Counted from the stretch's first letter, positions 11,621-21,809 are shown. The stretch: 64,000 nt of DNA from Phocaeicola paurosaccharolyticus JCM 15092 (GCF_000613805.1 NZ_BAJR01000001.1:248001-312000), one strand, 5' to 3'. Notes: generated from the sequence alone by a model not told the origin. Numbers and translations: made by a program.

Positions 11621-12934
11621 TTATTGTACATTAAATGTTATAGTATTCATTTCGTTATCTCCATCCTTATCTTCAAACTGCTGAATGTCGGATACAGCTT
11701 TAGATTGTATGCTTTCAAGCACACTCTTCGAACGCTGATAAGTAGGAGTTGTCTCAACCATACTTATTATATCGTCGTTATCCAGATCTTCAAGTGTGAA
11801 GATATAAGTGTTATAACGTCTTCTCTTTTTCCCTGCTGTAGATGTGGTTTCGCCATAATATCCCTCACGTCTATCATCTTTACGCTGTTCCTCTTCTTCG
11901 AGTTCCTCCATTCTCTTCTGTTCTTCGATGGTACGTTTGTTGAGCATATTATCCATCCCAGGTATATCCTTTATACCGAATCCGGTAGCAAGAACGGTGA
12001 ATTTAACCTTCTCGTCAAGGGTTTCGTCAATATATAGACCCCATTTTGTCTCAACATCTTTACCGAACTTACTCATAAAATCATGAACTTCGTTCATCTC
12101 CTCCATCATAAGTTCGCTATTTGTGCTGTATGAGATATTGAATAGAATCTTTTTTGAGTTGAAGATATCGTTGTTGTTCAGCAATGGTGAGTGAAGAGCA
12201 TCATTTATAGCCTGGCTCACGCGATTCTCACCCGATCCATATCCTGTACTCATAATAGCTACTCCACCATTTTTGAGTACGGTCTTAACATCGTTGAAGT
12301 CAAGGTTTATCTTACCTCTTATTGTTATAATTTCAGCTATGCTCTTTGCTGCTATAGAGAGTGTATCATCTGCTTTTCCAAAAGCATTCAGTACGCTCAC
12401 ATCCGAGTATATATCTCTCAGACGCTCATTGTTAATAACAAGAAGTGCATCAACATGTTTACTCATCTGTTCCACGCCGTCAAGAGCCTGGTCAATCTTC
12501 TTGTTACCTTCGAATAAGAATGGTATAGTAACGATTCCCACTGTAAGAATATCCATATCCTTTGCTGTACTAGCAATGATAGGAGCAGCACCTGTTCCTG
12601 TTCCACCGCCCATTCCAGCAGTAATGAATACCATCTTACATCCGTCGCTTAGCATGTTTTTTACATCCTCGATACTCTCCTGTGCAGCTTCGCGGGCACG
12701 ATCAGGGCGGTTACCGGCACCAAGTCCTTCGCTGCCTAACTGAAGTTTTATAGGTACCGGAGACTCTGCCAAAGCTTGGTTATCGGTATTACACACAACG
12801 AAAGTAACATCGTGAATACCCTCTTTATACATATGGTTTACGGCGTTGCCACCTCCTCCACCAACACCAATTACCTTAATGATACTTGGTGAATCTGTTT
12901 GGAAATCGAATGGCATTATAATTTCATCAGACAT
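11621..12934 (-). CDS. ftsZ: Cell division GTPase FtsZ
   Basis: FtsZ polymerises with GTP into the ring that organises septation. The 437-residue protein shows IGVGGGGGNAVNHM, the tubulin signature GMGGGTGTGAAP, and the T7-loop region LDFNDVKTVLKNGG. Residues after about 320 form a charged linker (EEQKRMEELEEEEQRKDD) and a tail with TPTYQRSKSVLESIQ, the form typical of Bacteroidota. It follows ftsA by 32 bases and is two bases from the yqeY-like gene, so it is within the minus-strand cluster. Confidence 0.98.
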   Translation of the reverse strand: MSDEIIMPFDFQTDSPSIIKVIGVGGGGGNAVNHMYKEGIHDVTFVVCNTDNQALAESPVPIKLQLGSEGLGAGNRPDRAREAAQESIEDVKNMLSDGCKMVFITAGMGGGTGTGAAPIIASTAKDMDILTVGIVTIPFLFEGNKKIDQALDGVEQMSKHVDALLVINNERLRDIYSDVSVLNAFGKADDTLSIAAKSIAEIITIRGKINLDFNDVKTVLKNGGVAIMSTGYGSGENRVSQAINDALHSPLLNNNDIFNSKKILFNISYSTNSELMMEEMNEVHDFMSKFGKDVETKWGLYIDETLDEKVKFTVLATGFGIKDIPGMDNMLNKRTIEEQKRMEELEEEEQRKDDRREGYYGETTSTAGKKRRRYNTYIFTLEDLDNDDIISMVETTPTYQRSKSVLESIQSKAVSDIQQFEDKDGDNEMNTITFNVQ

Positions 12935-12966
12935 AATCTTAATAATTATATATAAGTTGATGTATT

Positions 12967-14523
12967 TTATTTCTCATCTTTTAAGATCTCTTCGGATAGA
13001 GCAGAAATTTTCTTTCCAACCTTTGATATCCAACTAGGACCCGCTTTTAATCTCTTTATCTCTTGATTTAGATCTTTAATCTGCTCTCTCTTTTCAGGCA
13101 GATTTAGTGCATCAGCCTTTTTAAGTAAAGAAAGTGCCTCTTTGTACTCCTCTTTACCCTTAAGCTCATTTATTTTGGTGATAAGAGAATTGAACTCAGC
13201 ATTTTTCTTTCTCAACTCTTCCTCTTTTCTCTTTTTCTCCTCTTCTGCAGCTCTTTTTTCTGCCAGTTTCTTATCAGGTGATTCGTACTGTTGTTTAGGT
13301 TTTCTCTCCTCAGCCGCCTCATTATCGAATAGGTCTGCAACAACATTTGTACTGTGCTGTACTTTATATGAATCATCTTTTCTGCAGCTCTCTTTACCAG
13401 CAGCAAGTATAGAAAGTATTCCTATCTGAGCACCATCTCTCTTCAACTCAACGGCACCGCTTACAGTTAATTGAATATCTTTTGCTACACGTACTTTCTC
13501 AAGCTTTGTGAGTTTGGTAAATGCCTCTTCTATATTCTTCATGTTTGCTCCTCCGCCAGTAAGAACGGCTCCTGCTAGAAGTTTGTCAGATGAATAGCCT
13601 GAAAGATATATTTGGTTCCATGCATTTGAGATAATCTCGTTTACACGTGCTTCTATAATCTCTTGTAGAAGTGATGCTTCGATAGAACATTTGCCTTCTA
13701 TCTTGTATACTTTCTCTTGATCTTTTTCAGAAGGTTCATAATAGGCATCTCCAAATTTCACCTTCAACTCTTCAGCCTCTTCTTCCTCAATCTGCTGACT
13801 GCAAATATCTTTAGTAATATTGTTTCCTCCTAATGGAATTACAGCCAGATGTCTTAATATATTGTTTTTGAAAAGAGAAACTGTAGTGGTATCGGCACCA
13901 AAGTCCACTAGCATACATCCCGATCTCTTTTCGCTGTTAGTCAGAACTGCATTTGCCACAGCAATTGGTTGTGTTATATAGTCGACAATGTCAATGTTTG
14001 ATTGGTCAAAACATTTGTCAATATTCATTTTCAGGGAATTTCTTGCTATGATGTTCAAGAAACGTCCTTCAATATGATCGGTAGGCACTCCAACAGGATC
14101 TGTAAGGTAGTTAATTCCAACTTTATACTCTTGTGGAGCTACTTCCAATATCTCTTGATCAATTATTGGAACCTCACGATTGCTGTCCATCAATAAATCA
14201 ATAAATTCCTGAGATATCTTTGTCTCCTCTCCTAAGTGGCGAACCTCAGTATTACGTATTGTTCTTAGCGACTGTCCGCTTATTCCTACATATACTCTTC
14301 CAATAGAATCCTTGATAGTATTCTCAAGTCTTTTTATTATGGAATTAAGACATTGTGAAGTCTTATCAAGATTGTATATGACTCCTTTCCTAATAAATTC
14401 GGAAGATTTCTCGCTGGCAACTGCCATAATTTGTATGCTGCCGTCAGGATTTTTCTTACCTACAATACCTGTCGCTTTAGATGAACCCAGTTCTATTGCT
14501 GCGATAAAATCAGTTGATACCAT
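12967..14523 (-). CDS. ftsA: Cell division protein FtsA
   Basis: FtsA is the actin-fold protein that ties FtsZ filaments to the membrane. The 518-residue protein starts AAIELGSSKATGIVG (phosphate 1 loop) and has VDFGADTTTVSLF and LTGGGANMKNIEEAF in the nucleotide pocket. It is longer than the roughly 420 residues of E. coli FtsA because of a charged, probably coiled-coil extension from about residue 400 (EKRAAEEEKKRKEEELRKKN), before the C-terminal amphipathic end (ISKVGKKISALSEEIL). The gene is three bases after ftsQ, so the two are probably translationally coupled. Confidence 0.97.
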   Translation of the reverse strand: MVSTDFIAAIELGSSKATGIVGKKNPDGSIQIMAVASEKSSEFIRKGVIYNLDKTSQCLNSIIKRLENTIKDSIGRVYVGISGQSLRTIRNTEVRHLGEETKISQEFIDLLMDSNREVPIIDQEILEVAPQEYKVGINYLTDPVGVPTDHIEGRFLNIIARNSLKMNIDKCFDQSNIDIVDYITQPIAVANAVLTNSEKRSGCMLVDFGADTTTVSLFKNNILRHLAVIPLGGNNITKDICSQQIEEEEAEELKVKFGDAYYEPSEKDQEKVYKIEGKCSIEASLLQEIIEARVNEIISNAWNQIYLSGYSSDKLLAGAVLTGGGANMKNIEEAFTKLTKLEKVRVAKDIQLTVSGAVELKRDGAQIGILSILAAGKESCRKDDSYKVQHSTNVVADLFDNEAAEERKPKQQYESPDKKLAEKRAAEEEKKRKEEELRKKNAEFNSLITKINELKGKEEYKEALSLLKKADALNLPEKREQIKDLNQEIKRLKAGPSWISKVGKKISALSEEILKDEK

Positions 14524-14526
14524 ATA

Positions 14527-15264
14527 TTATAACTCTTTTTTAGTACAAATTATTTGATTACTGAACTCTAAACTTATCCTATCATATTTATTCCATCCAA
14601 CTATATTTAGAGCCTTTTCATAAAAAATCTTTAGCCTTTTGAACTTATCTTCATATTCTTCTGCCTTTCCTAGAAAAATAATATGGTCTCCAACCATAGG
14701 TACTATCTCTACCTCTTTAGTTGTGGTAATATTGATCTGTTCAATCTGTGATCTCCAGAAAGGATTGTTATTGATAAATTGCCCAAGTTTAAAAATTTCA
14801 TTCTTTGCCATTTTCCTGTCAATATAACCGGTAACAACAGGCACATATATTGGGGTTTTGACTAAAGGCATAATTTTCGCCTTACAATCTATATAATAAC
14901 ACTCGCCATTATTGCCCATCACCCTTAATATAGGAACTCTCTGGTTTATGACTATGGCTATTTTCCGATTACTTGTCTTATAACACTCCACATTATCTAC
15001 GAGAGGAAGTCTATTTAATTCCTTCTCCATAATCTTGGTATTGATACTGTTCATATCTTTCCCAACAGGCATTAGGCCTTTTGACTTAAGTTGATCAGTA
15101 ATACCCTTTTTTGTGATAAAGCCGTAGTCTATGCTGTCGGCGATGAAGACTCCCACACTGTCACATCTTTGCCCAATAGGTCGGGCATTTAGCATGGTAA
15201 CAGCAACCACAAGGTAGCTGGTTATCATAAGAAGAAACAGCAGTATGAAAATCCTTTTTATCAT
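14527..15264 (-). CDS. ftsQ: Cell division protein FtsQ
   Basis: A 245-residue bitopic membrane protein with a short cytoplasmic start, one transmembrane helix (FILLFLLMITSYLVVAVTML) and a periplasmic region containing a POTRA-like fold (LPLVDNVECYKTSNRKIAIV). FtsQ links early and late divisome proteins. The start overlaps the murC stop by four bases (ATGA-type coupling) and the end is three bases before ftsA. Identity rests on topology and the conserved murC-ftsQ-ftsA order as much as on sequence. Confidence 0.9.
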   Translation of the reverse strand: MIKRIFILLFLLMITSYLVVAVTMLNARPIGQRCDSVGVFIADSIDYGFITKKGITDQLKSKGLMPVGKDMNSINTKIMEKELNRLPLVDNVECYKTSNRKIAIVINQRVPILRVMGNNGECYYIDCKAKIMPLVKTPIYVPVVTGYIDRKMAKNEIFKLGQFINNNPFWRSQIEQINITTTKEVEIVPMVGDHIIFLGKAEEYEDKFKRLKIFYEKALNIVGWNKYDRISLEFSNQIICTKKEL

Positions 15265-16643
15265 CTCTTATTTAAAATATCACAAATATTTGGAGCAAAA
15301 TTATCTATGTCGCCTGCTCCAAGAGTAATTAGCACCTGGAACTCCTTCTTCTTCAACAAATCCAATAGTTCCTCCTTCTTGCACATATATTTCTCTACGC
15401 CAGGGGCAAGATTATCGTATATCAGTTGGCTCGTAACACCTGGTATTGGTTTTTCACGAGCAGGATAAATATCTATTATTATAACCTCATCAAGTAGAGA
15501 GAGACTATCAGCAAAATCTTTATAGAAGTCACGAGTACGTGTATAAAGATGTGGTTGAAAAACAGCAGAAATCTTCTTATCCTGATACAATGCTCTCATA
15601 GATAAGATGCTCTGTTTAATTTCAGCTGGGTGATGAGCATAATCGCTTAAGAATACTACTTTGTCATTCTTAATCTTAAAGTCGAAACGTCTGTCTACTC
15701 CTCTGAAAGTAGCCATTGCTGCTTTAATCTCTTCATTTGATACTCCACTCATCTGTGCTATAGCCATTGCAGCTATTCCATTGTCAATGTTGATAGCTAC
15801 AGGCACGCCAAGCTGTATATCTTTAATATTGCCGAAAGGTGAGATGAAGTCGAAAAAGATTTCTCCATTGCCAATTCTTACATTCTCAGCATGGAAGTCT
15901 CCACTTTCACGGCTATAGGTATATATTTTTGTTCCTGGCTTTACATCAGGCTTCAGCGCTAAATTCTCGTGTATTATCAATGCGCCATCGCTAGATATAA
16001 GTGAGGTATAGTGACGGAAACTCTCAAGATATTCCTCTTTAGTTCCATATATATCAAGATGGTCAGCATCTGTAGATGTTATTACTGAAATATAAGGAGT
16101 GAGCCAATGAAATGAACGATCGAACTCATCAGCTTCAATAACTACATAGTCACTTTTATCTGAGAGTAGCAAATTAGTTCCATAGTTCTTTGAAATACCT
16201 CCTAGAAAAGCATTACACTCTACGTGTGAATTATGGAGCAGATGTGCTGCCATAGTAGATGTAGTCGTTTTACCATGAGTTCCGGCAACGCATAGACCTT
16301 TTGATGTTTTAGTAAGCATACCCAACACCTGTGATCTTTTCATAATCTGGAATCCATTTTCTTTGAAGAAACAAAATTCAGTGTGATCACCGGGAATAGC
16401 AGGTGTATAGACAATAAGAGTAGTAGCAGCATCCTTAAAATCCTCAGCTATCTCATCCACACTATCCTTATAGTGTATATCGGCACCCTCTTCAATTAGT
16501 TTGTCAGTAAGTTCACTTGGGGTCTTGTCATATCCACCAACTCTCTTCTGCTTTGATAGGAAATATCTTACCAAAGCGCTCATACCTATACCACCGGCAC
16601 CAATAAAATATACTGATTTGAAAGTATTAACATCCATGTTCAT
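15261..16643 (-). CDS. murC: UDP-N-acetylmuramate--L-alanine ligase
   Basis: MurC adds L-Ala to UDP-MurNAc in the cytoplasm. Visible are the Rossmann start SVYFIGAGGIGMSALV, the ATP loop VAGTHGKTTTSTMAA, EADEFDRSFHWLTP and the Mur C-domain motif DYAHHPAEIKQ. The frame is open further upstream, but those 25 residues overlap murG and do not resemble MurC, so the ATG at 16643 (MNMDVNTFKS) is chosen; the next ATG at 16637 is also possible. Either start overlaps the 3' end of murG by 11-17 bases, which suggests coupling. Confidence 0.96.
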   Translation of the reverse strand: MNMDVNTFKSVYFIGAGGIGMSALVRYFLSKQKRVGGYDKTPSELTDKLIEEGADIHYKDSVDEIAEDFKDAATTLIVYTPAIPGDHTEFCFFKENGFQIMKRSQVLGMLTKTSKGLCVAGTHGKTTTSTMAAHLLHNSHVECNAFLGGISKNYGTNLLLSDKSDYVVIEADEFDRSFHWLTPYISVITSTDADHLDIYGTKEEYLESFRHYTSLISSDGALIIHENLALKPDVKPGTKIYTYSRESGDFHAENVRIGNGEIFFDFISPFGNIKDIQLGVPVAINIDNGIAAMAIAQMSGVSNEEIKAAMATFRGVDRRFDFKIKNDKVVFLSDYAHHPAEIKQSILSMRALYQDKKISAVFQPHLYTRTRDFYKDFADSLSLLDEVIIIDIYPAREKPIPGVTSQLIYDNLAPGVEKYMCKKEELLDLLKKKEFQVLITLGAGDIDNFAPNICDILNKR

Positions 16644-17757
16644 TTCTATATTTTTCAGCAAGTTTGCACACCTCGTCAGCAATAACATTTGCCGAGTCAG
16701 TAAATGCAAGTTTCTCAATATTCATACTTAATTTTTTCAGAAGTTCATCGTTCTTTACACTATCTATCGCTTTACTTATAAGTCCCTCTGAAGCAGCAGC
16801 ATCTTTTATGTAAAGAGCAGCCTCTTTAGTTACAAGAGCAAGTGCATTCTTTGTCTGATGATCCTCTGCAACATTTGGTGAAGGGACAAGAACAACAGGC
16901 TTTTTTAGTATGCAGAACTCAGATATGGATCCTGCTCCAGCTCTACTTATAACAAGGTCGGCTGCTGCATATGCCTTTGTCATGTCGCTTATGAAGTCGG
17001 TTACATAAATCATAGGCAACTCACCAAAAGATTCTACAGCTTTCTTGGCTTCGTCAAAATAGATTTTTCCGGTCTGCCATATGAACTGTACATTCGATTC
17101 TTTTATCTTCTCAATGCCTTCAATCATGCAGTTGTTAAGAGTTCTTGCTCCAAGACTTCCTCCAATTACAAGTATAGTTTTCTTGTTTGGATTAAGTCCG
17201 AATGATTTAATAGCCTCTTCTCTTGTCGTTTCCTTATCAAACAGCCCTTGTCTTACCGGGTTTCCAGTAAGAATAATTTTCTCTTTATCGAAAAATCTCT
17301 CCATACCTTCGTATGCAACACATATCTTGCTTGCTTTTTTAGCAAGCAGCTTGTTAGTTACTCCGGCATAAGAATTCTGTTCCTGTATAAGAGAAGGAAT
17401 ACCCATTGTCCCTGCAACTTTAAGTGTCGGTCCGCTTGCATAGCCTCCTACACCTACAGCTACCTGAGGTTTGAACTCCTTAATTATTTTTTTTGCCATA
17501 TACTGACTCTTGAAGAGCTTTATCAGTACTGGTATATTTTTAAAGAGGTTTTTTCTGTCGAATCCTGCAACAGGAAGCCCTTTAATGTCATAACCAGCAG
17601 CTGGTACACGTTGCATCTCCATTCTTCCTAATGCGCCGACGAACAATATCTTAGCTTCTGGATGCTTTGCTTTAATTGCATTCGCAATAGATACGGCAGG
17701 GAAGATATGTCCCCCTGTTCCACCACCGCTAATTATAACTCTTAATTCTACTCCCAT
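16627..17757 (-). CDS. murG: UDP-GlcNAc--lipid I transferase
   Basis: MurG adds GlcNAc to lipid I on the inner face of the membrane to make lipid II. The 376-residue protein begins RVIISGGGTGGHIFPAVSIA, the glycine-rich G loop of GT28 enzymes, and later has VIGGSLGARTLN and the UDP-sugar site SRAGAGSISEFCIL. It is the only gene in the middle of the cluster preceded by a gap (108 bases after ftsW) that holds a possible internal promoter at 17774-17781. Its end overlaps murC. Confidence 0.97.
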   Translation of the reverse strand: MGVELRVIISGGGTGGHIFPAVSIANAIKAKHPEAKILFVGALGRMEMQRVPAAGYDIKGLPVAGFDRKNLFKNIPVLIKLFKSQYMAKKIIKEFKPQVAVGVGGYASGPTLKVAGTMGIPSLIQEQNSYAGVTNKLLAKKASKICVAYEGMERFFDKEKIILTGNPVRQGLFDKETTREEAIKSFGLNPNKKTILVIGGSLGARTLNNCMIEGIEKIKESNVQFIWQTGKIYFDEAKKAVESFGELPMIYVTDFISDMTKAYAAADLVISRAGAGSISEFCILKKPVVLVPSPNVAEDHQTKNALALVTKEAALYIKDAAASEGLISKAIDSVKNDELLKKLSMNIEKLAFTDSANVIADEVCKLAEKYRNEHGC

Positions 17758-17773
17758 ATTTTTTATTATATTA

Positions 17774-17781
17774 CAAAGTTA
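17774..17781 (-). promoter_or_regulatory. Possible internal promoter before murG
   Basis: Minus strand TAACTTTG matches TAnnTTTG, 17 bases before the murG ATG, in the largest gap of the cluster (17758-17865). No good -33 box is seen, so this is tentative. Confidence 0.35.
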
Positions 17782-17865
17782 TCAATAAACAGGCAATATA
17801 TATTTAATAATATAGTAATTTATTAATAACATTTTTTGTTTCGTCCTAAATATATTTTTTCCTAA

Positions 17866-19170
17866 TCATTCTTGATTATCAGCACTAACAGCCTGTTCGC
17901 TGTTTACAATATCCTTAGCTTTCTCTAAAAGAGTCTGTGTGGCAGCCTGCAATTTTGCCTCATTTGCTGCTTCTTCCTCTGCGGTCTTCTCTGCTTCTTG
18001 TTCTGCCACGAAACGGCTTACGCTCAATATCATTCCGATATATGCGCAGTTTATCAGCGTTGATGTACCACCTTTACTGATAAGAGGCAGTGGTTGTCCT
18101 GTAACGGGGAATAGTCCCACAGCTACCATCATATTCAGTAGCGCCTGAGAAACCAATAGAAGGGCAATTCCCATAACGAGAAATGCCGGGAATGATTTGT
18201 CACATTTTCTTGCAATTTTACCCGCTCGCATAAGTAACCATAGATAGAGAAGTACAATAAAGGCTCCTCCCACCAGCCCGAGTTCCTCAACAATGATAGC
18301 AAATATAAAGTCGGAGAATGCTTGTGAGAGGAAGTCTCTCTGTACACTATTACCAGGCATTTTTCCGACAACATTGCTTGATGCTATCGCTATGTTGGCA
18401 TGTGCAATCTGAGCATCTTTATCGATGTCATATTTAGCTGCAGGAACATCCTCTTTGTCATCGAAGAATCCTTTAATACGGCCTTGCCATGTCTCGACTC
18501 TATGCATTAGAGGTACCTTGCTTAACTTCTGTGTTGGTAGAGCCATTACTATAGAAACGAAGAGGGTAACCACGAAGAGAATGCCGAAGGTAAGCTTCAT
18601 AATCTGTCTCCATGGAACTCTTCCGATAATCATCATTAGGTAGACAACTCCGAAGAGAAGTGCTGCTGTAGATCCATTTTCAGGTGCTATGAGCACGAAA
18701 GCTATTCCCACTATTATCATAATGTATTTAAAAGCTTTCGGATTTGCACCATCCTCATCTTGTAGTTTAGAAAGAATAAAAGCTGTTGCTACTATTACTG
18801 CCATCTTTGCCAACTCCGAAGGTTGGAACTGTATTCCAAAAAATGTCATCCATCTTGCAGCTCCATTTATTCTGTCGCCTGTCAAAACACCCATTGCCAT
18901 AACAAAGGCAAGAAGTATAGTAGAGATAGGGTAGAGAAAAAATGGAATCACACGGAACCATTTGCATGGAATGTTGTGTACAAAGATTACAATGGCCACA
19001 CCCACAAGCAAAATAACACTATGTTGTGTGATAGGTCCCCAGTGGTCGCCCGTCTTATATGTCAGAGTACTGGCAGCACTGAAAACCTCCGTAATAGATA
19101 TAAGGCAAAGGAATAGGAATATAATCCAAATTACTTTATCACCTTTAAACAGATCTTTTATTAAATCCAT
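17866..19170 (-). CDS. ftsW: Septal peptidoglycan glycosyltransferase FtsW
   Basis: FtsW is the SEDS-family polymerase that makes septal glycan strands with its partner PBP. The 434-residue protein has about ten hydrophobic segments, the conserved FFGIQFQPSELAKMAVIV loop, FSDFIFAIIVEELGL and the SEDS signature near the end (GLFPVTGQPLPLISKGG). A 50-residue Ala/Glu-rich cytoplasmic tail follows. It starts 12 bases after murD. Confidence 0.96.
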   Translation of the reverse strand: MDLIKDLFKGDKVIWIIFLFLCLISITEVFSAASTLTYKTGDHWGPITQHSVILLVGVAIVIFVHNIPCKWFRVIPFFLYPISTILLAFVMAMGVLTGDRINGAARWMTFFGIQFQPSELAKMAVIVATAFILSKLQDEDGANPKAFKYIMIIVGIAFVLIAPENGSTAALLFGVVYLMMIIGRVPWRQIMKLTFGILFVVTLFVSIVMALPTQKLSKVPLMHRVETWQGRIKGFFDDKEDVPAAKYDIDKDAQIAHANIAIASSNVVGKMPGNSVQRDFLSQAFSDFIFAIIVEELGLVGGAFIVLLYLWLLMRAGKIARKCDKSFPAFLVMGIALLLVSQALLNMMVAVGLFPVTGQPLPLISKGGTSTLINCAYIGMILSVSRFVAEQEAEKTAEEEAANEAKLQAATQTLLEKAKDIVNSEQAVSADNQE

Positions 19171-19182
19171 TATATACTGAAA

Positions 19183-20517
19183 TTATAAATTCCTTACACA
19201 CTCCTTGAATTGTTCTCCTCTGTCTTCATAACTCTTGAAGAGATCAAAACTTGCGCAACAAGGACTAAGCAAAACTGTCTCGCCCTTTTTTGCCATATTG
19301 TATGCGGCATCTACTGCATCTTTCATGCTTCTTACATCGGCTATAGGAATCCCGTAACCATCGAAGAACTCATGTAACTTCTCATTGTGGAGTCCCATAA
19401 ATATAAGTCCGCTACAATTCTCCTTAACTAGATCAGCAATCTCATTATAGTCATTTCCTTTATCTTTTCCTCCAAGAATAAGTACAGTCTTAGTAGTCAT
19501 GCTCTTGAGTGCATACCAGCATGAATTTACATTTGTTGCCTTAGAGTCATTGATGTATTCTACACCTTTAACCTTGCATACCTTCTCCAATCTGTGTTCT
19601 ACACCTTCGAAATCGCTAAGTGCCTCACGTATACACTCTTTGCGTATACCTGCAATATCGGCAGATATCCCGGCAGCCATTGAGTTGAAAAGATTATGAG
19701 TGCCAGTAAGAGCTAAATCCTCCTGTTCCATGTTGAATGGTACAGGTTCCATAAAAAATACTTTATCCTGTTCTGTGTATGCAGCGACACCGTTCTCCTT
19801 GTTCTCTGAGAAAGGATAGTGCTGTCCATGAATTCCATATTTGCTAAGTTCAGCTCTGATGATAGGGTCATCGTTCCAGAAAATGAATGCATCTTCAGGA
19901 GTTTGGTTCTGAATTATTCTGAACTTTGAATCAACATAGTTCTGCATTTTGAAATCATAACGATCTAGATGATCAGGAGTGATATTCATCAATACAGCAA
20001 TGTTTGCATGGAACTTGTACATATTATCCAACTGGAAGCTACTTAATTCAATGATATAGTAATCATGGTTGCTTTCTGCAACTTGTAGAGCAAGACTCTG
20101 ACCAATATTTCCAGCAAGGCCTACGTTAAGACCCGCTTTCTTGAATATATGATATATCAAAGATGTAGTTGTTGTCTTACCATTACTACCAGTGATACAT
20201 ATCATCTTTGCATTTGTATATCTTCCGGCAAATTCAATTTCAGATATTATAGGAATTCCTTTAGACTGAATTTCCATTATCATAGGAGCATTGTTAGGAA
20301 TACCCGGACTCTTGATAACCTCATCTGCATTCAGTATCAGTTCTTTGGAGTGATGTCCCTCTTCCCACTCAATTCCTCTCTCGTTAAGCATAGATTTGTA
20401 ATTATCCTTAATAAGGGACATGTCGGAAACAAAGGTGTCAAAACCTTTCTTTTGAGCTAATATAGCAGCTCCAACGCCACTCTCACCTGCTCCTAATATG
20501 ACAATTCTTTTACCCAT
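19183..20517 (-). CDS. murD: UDP-MurNAc-L-alanine--D-glutamate ligase
   Basis: MurD adds D-Glu to UDP-MurNAc-L-Ala. The 444-residue protein shows IVILGAGESGVGAAI at the start, the ATP loop ITGSNGKTTTTSLI, NITPDHLDRYDFKM and the C-domain motif YINDSKATNVNSCWYAL. It lies 15 bases after mraY and 12 before ftsW. Length and motifs are normal for the family. Confidence 0.97.
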   Translation of the reverse strand: MGKRIVILGAGESGVGAAILAQKKGFDTFVSDMSLIKDNYKSMLNERGIEWEEGHHSKELILNADEVIKSPGIPNNAPMIMEIQSKGIPIISEIEFAGRYTNAKMICITGSNGKTTTTSLIYHIFKKAGLNVGLAGNIGQSLALQVAESNHDYYIIELSSFQLDNMYKFHANIAVLMNITPDHLDRYDFKMQNYVDSKFRIIQNQTPEDAFIFWNDDPIIRAELSKYGIHGQHYPFSENKENGVAAYTEQDKVFFMEPVPFNMEQEDLALTGTHNLFNSMAAGISADIAGIRKECIREALSDFEGVEHRLEKVCKVKGVEYINDSKATNVNSCWYALKSMTTKTVLILGGKDKGNDYNEIADLVKENCSGLIFMGLHNEKLHEFFDGYGIPIADVRSMKDAVDAAYNMAKKGETVLLSPCCASFDLFKSYEDRGEQFKECVRNL

Positions 20518-20532
20518 AATGATATTTTTTTC

Positions 20533-21798
20533 TTATCTTATCTTTAATGTTATTATAGTAATGGCTGCAAGGACAATAGTTATAATCCAGAATCTCACAG
20601 TAATCTTAGATTCATGGAAAACATTATTTGGCCCTTTGAATATATAAGAGCAGTTAGGGTCCAACTGAGCCATTGTTGTTCTGAAATGGTCGTGTATAGG
20701 TGCTCTCTTAAAGACTCTTTGCAGATGCCCTTTTTTCTTTCCACTCTTAAAATATCTCACTTGAAGTATCACAGATAGATTCTCGATAAGGAATATACCA
20801 CATAATATAGGTATTAGTAGTTCCTTATGGATTGTTATGGCGAATACAGCAATAATGCCGCCAATAGTCAAACTTCCTGTATCACCCATAAATACCTGTG
20901 CAGGAAATGCATTGTACCATAGAAATCCTATAAGAGCACCAATGAATGCACATATGAAAATTACCAACTCCTCACTGCCCGGTATATACATTATATTAAG
21001 GTATCCTGCATATTCTATATGGCTCGAGACGTAAGCAAGGATACCAAGCGTAAGTCCGATAATTGCTGAGTTACCAGCCGCCATACCATCCATACCATCA
21101 TTGAGATTAGCGCCGTTGGATACTGCTGTGACAACGAAAATTGTTACGAAGACAAATATAATCCATCCTACTGTCTGTGAATTCTCACCTAAGAAGCCAA
21201 CGAAATCAGAGTAATCAAAGTTGTTATTCTTGAAGAATGGTATAGTAGTCTTTGTAGACTTTTCATTCAATGCTTTATGGACAATCTCTATATTATCACC
21301 CTTCTTTACCTCAATATTTTCTCTTATAACCACTTTAGGGCTTAGATATAGTGTAAGGCCTACAATCAGACCTAATCCAACTTGTCCTATGATTTTGAAT
21401 TTGCCATGAAGTCCCTCTTTATCTTTTCTGAATACCTTAATATAGTCGTCGAGGAATCCTAATGTGCCCAACCATACTGTTGTGATAATCATTAACATCA
21501 TATATACATTACCCAATCTACCAAGAAGAAGGCATGGTATAAGTATTGCAACAATGATAATGATACCTCCCATTGTTGGAACTCCTACCTTGTTTACATT
21601 GAATGGGTCAATAGAGGCATCTCTCTGTGTTTCTGTTATCTGATGTCTCTTCAAAAGGCTTATGAAATATTGACCGAATATTGCAGATATAAGTAATGAC
21701 AATATAATTGCCATCAATGATCTGAATGAGACATATCCGAACATTCTAGCTCCTGGGAAGTCAAATCTTTCTAAATATTTAAATAGATAGTATAGCAT
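20533..21798 (-). CDS. mraY: Phospho-MurNAc-pentapeptide transferase
   Basis: MraY moves phospho-MurNAc-pentapeptide onto undecaprenyl phosphate to give lipid I. The 421-residue polytopic protein has DDYIKVFRKDKEGL (aspartate-rich site), NGANLNDGMDGMAAG, FMGDTGSLTIGG and the HDH-type motif KRAPIHDHFR. It is about 60 residues longer than E. coli MraY because of an inserted loop around residues 165-210 (VIRENIEVKKGDNIEIV), as is usual in Bacteroidota. It is 11 bases downstream of murE. Confidence 0.97.
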   Translation of the reverse strand: MLYYLFKYLERFDFPGARMFGYVSFRSLMAIILSLLISAIFGQYFISLLKRHQITETQRDASIDPFNVNKVGVPTMGGIIIIVAILIPCLLLGRLGNVYMMLMIITTVWLGTLGFLDDYIKVFRKDKEGLHGKFKIIGQVGLGLIVGLTLYLSPKVVIRENIEVKKGDNIEIVHKALNEKSTKTTIPFFKNNNFDYSDFVGFLGENSQTVGWIIFVFVTIFVVTAVSNGANLNDGMDGMAAGNSAIIGLTLGILAYVSSHIEYAGYLNIMYIPGSEELVIFICAFIGALIGFLWYNAFPAQVFMGDTGSLTIGGIIAVFAITIHKELLIPILCGIFLIENLSVILQVRYFKSGKKKGHLQRVFKRAPIHDHFRTTMAQLDPNCSYIFKGPNNVFHESKITVRFWIITIVLAAITIITLKIR

Positions 21799-21809
21799 AT
21801 CATTATTTT

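Noticed and set aside
12273-12743. 156-codon plus-strand frame opposite ftsZ
   Set aside because: Lies wholly antisense to the conserved GTPase domain, and its composition is that of a complement shadow.
16643-16718. N-terminal extension of MurC
   Set aside because: These codons overlap murG and do not match MurC homologues.
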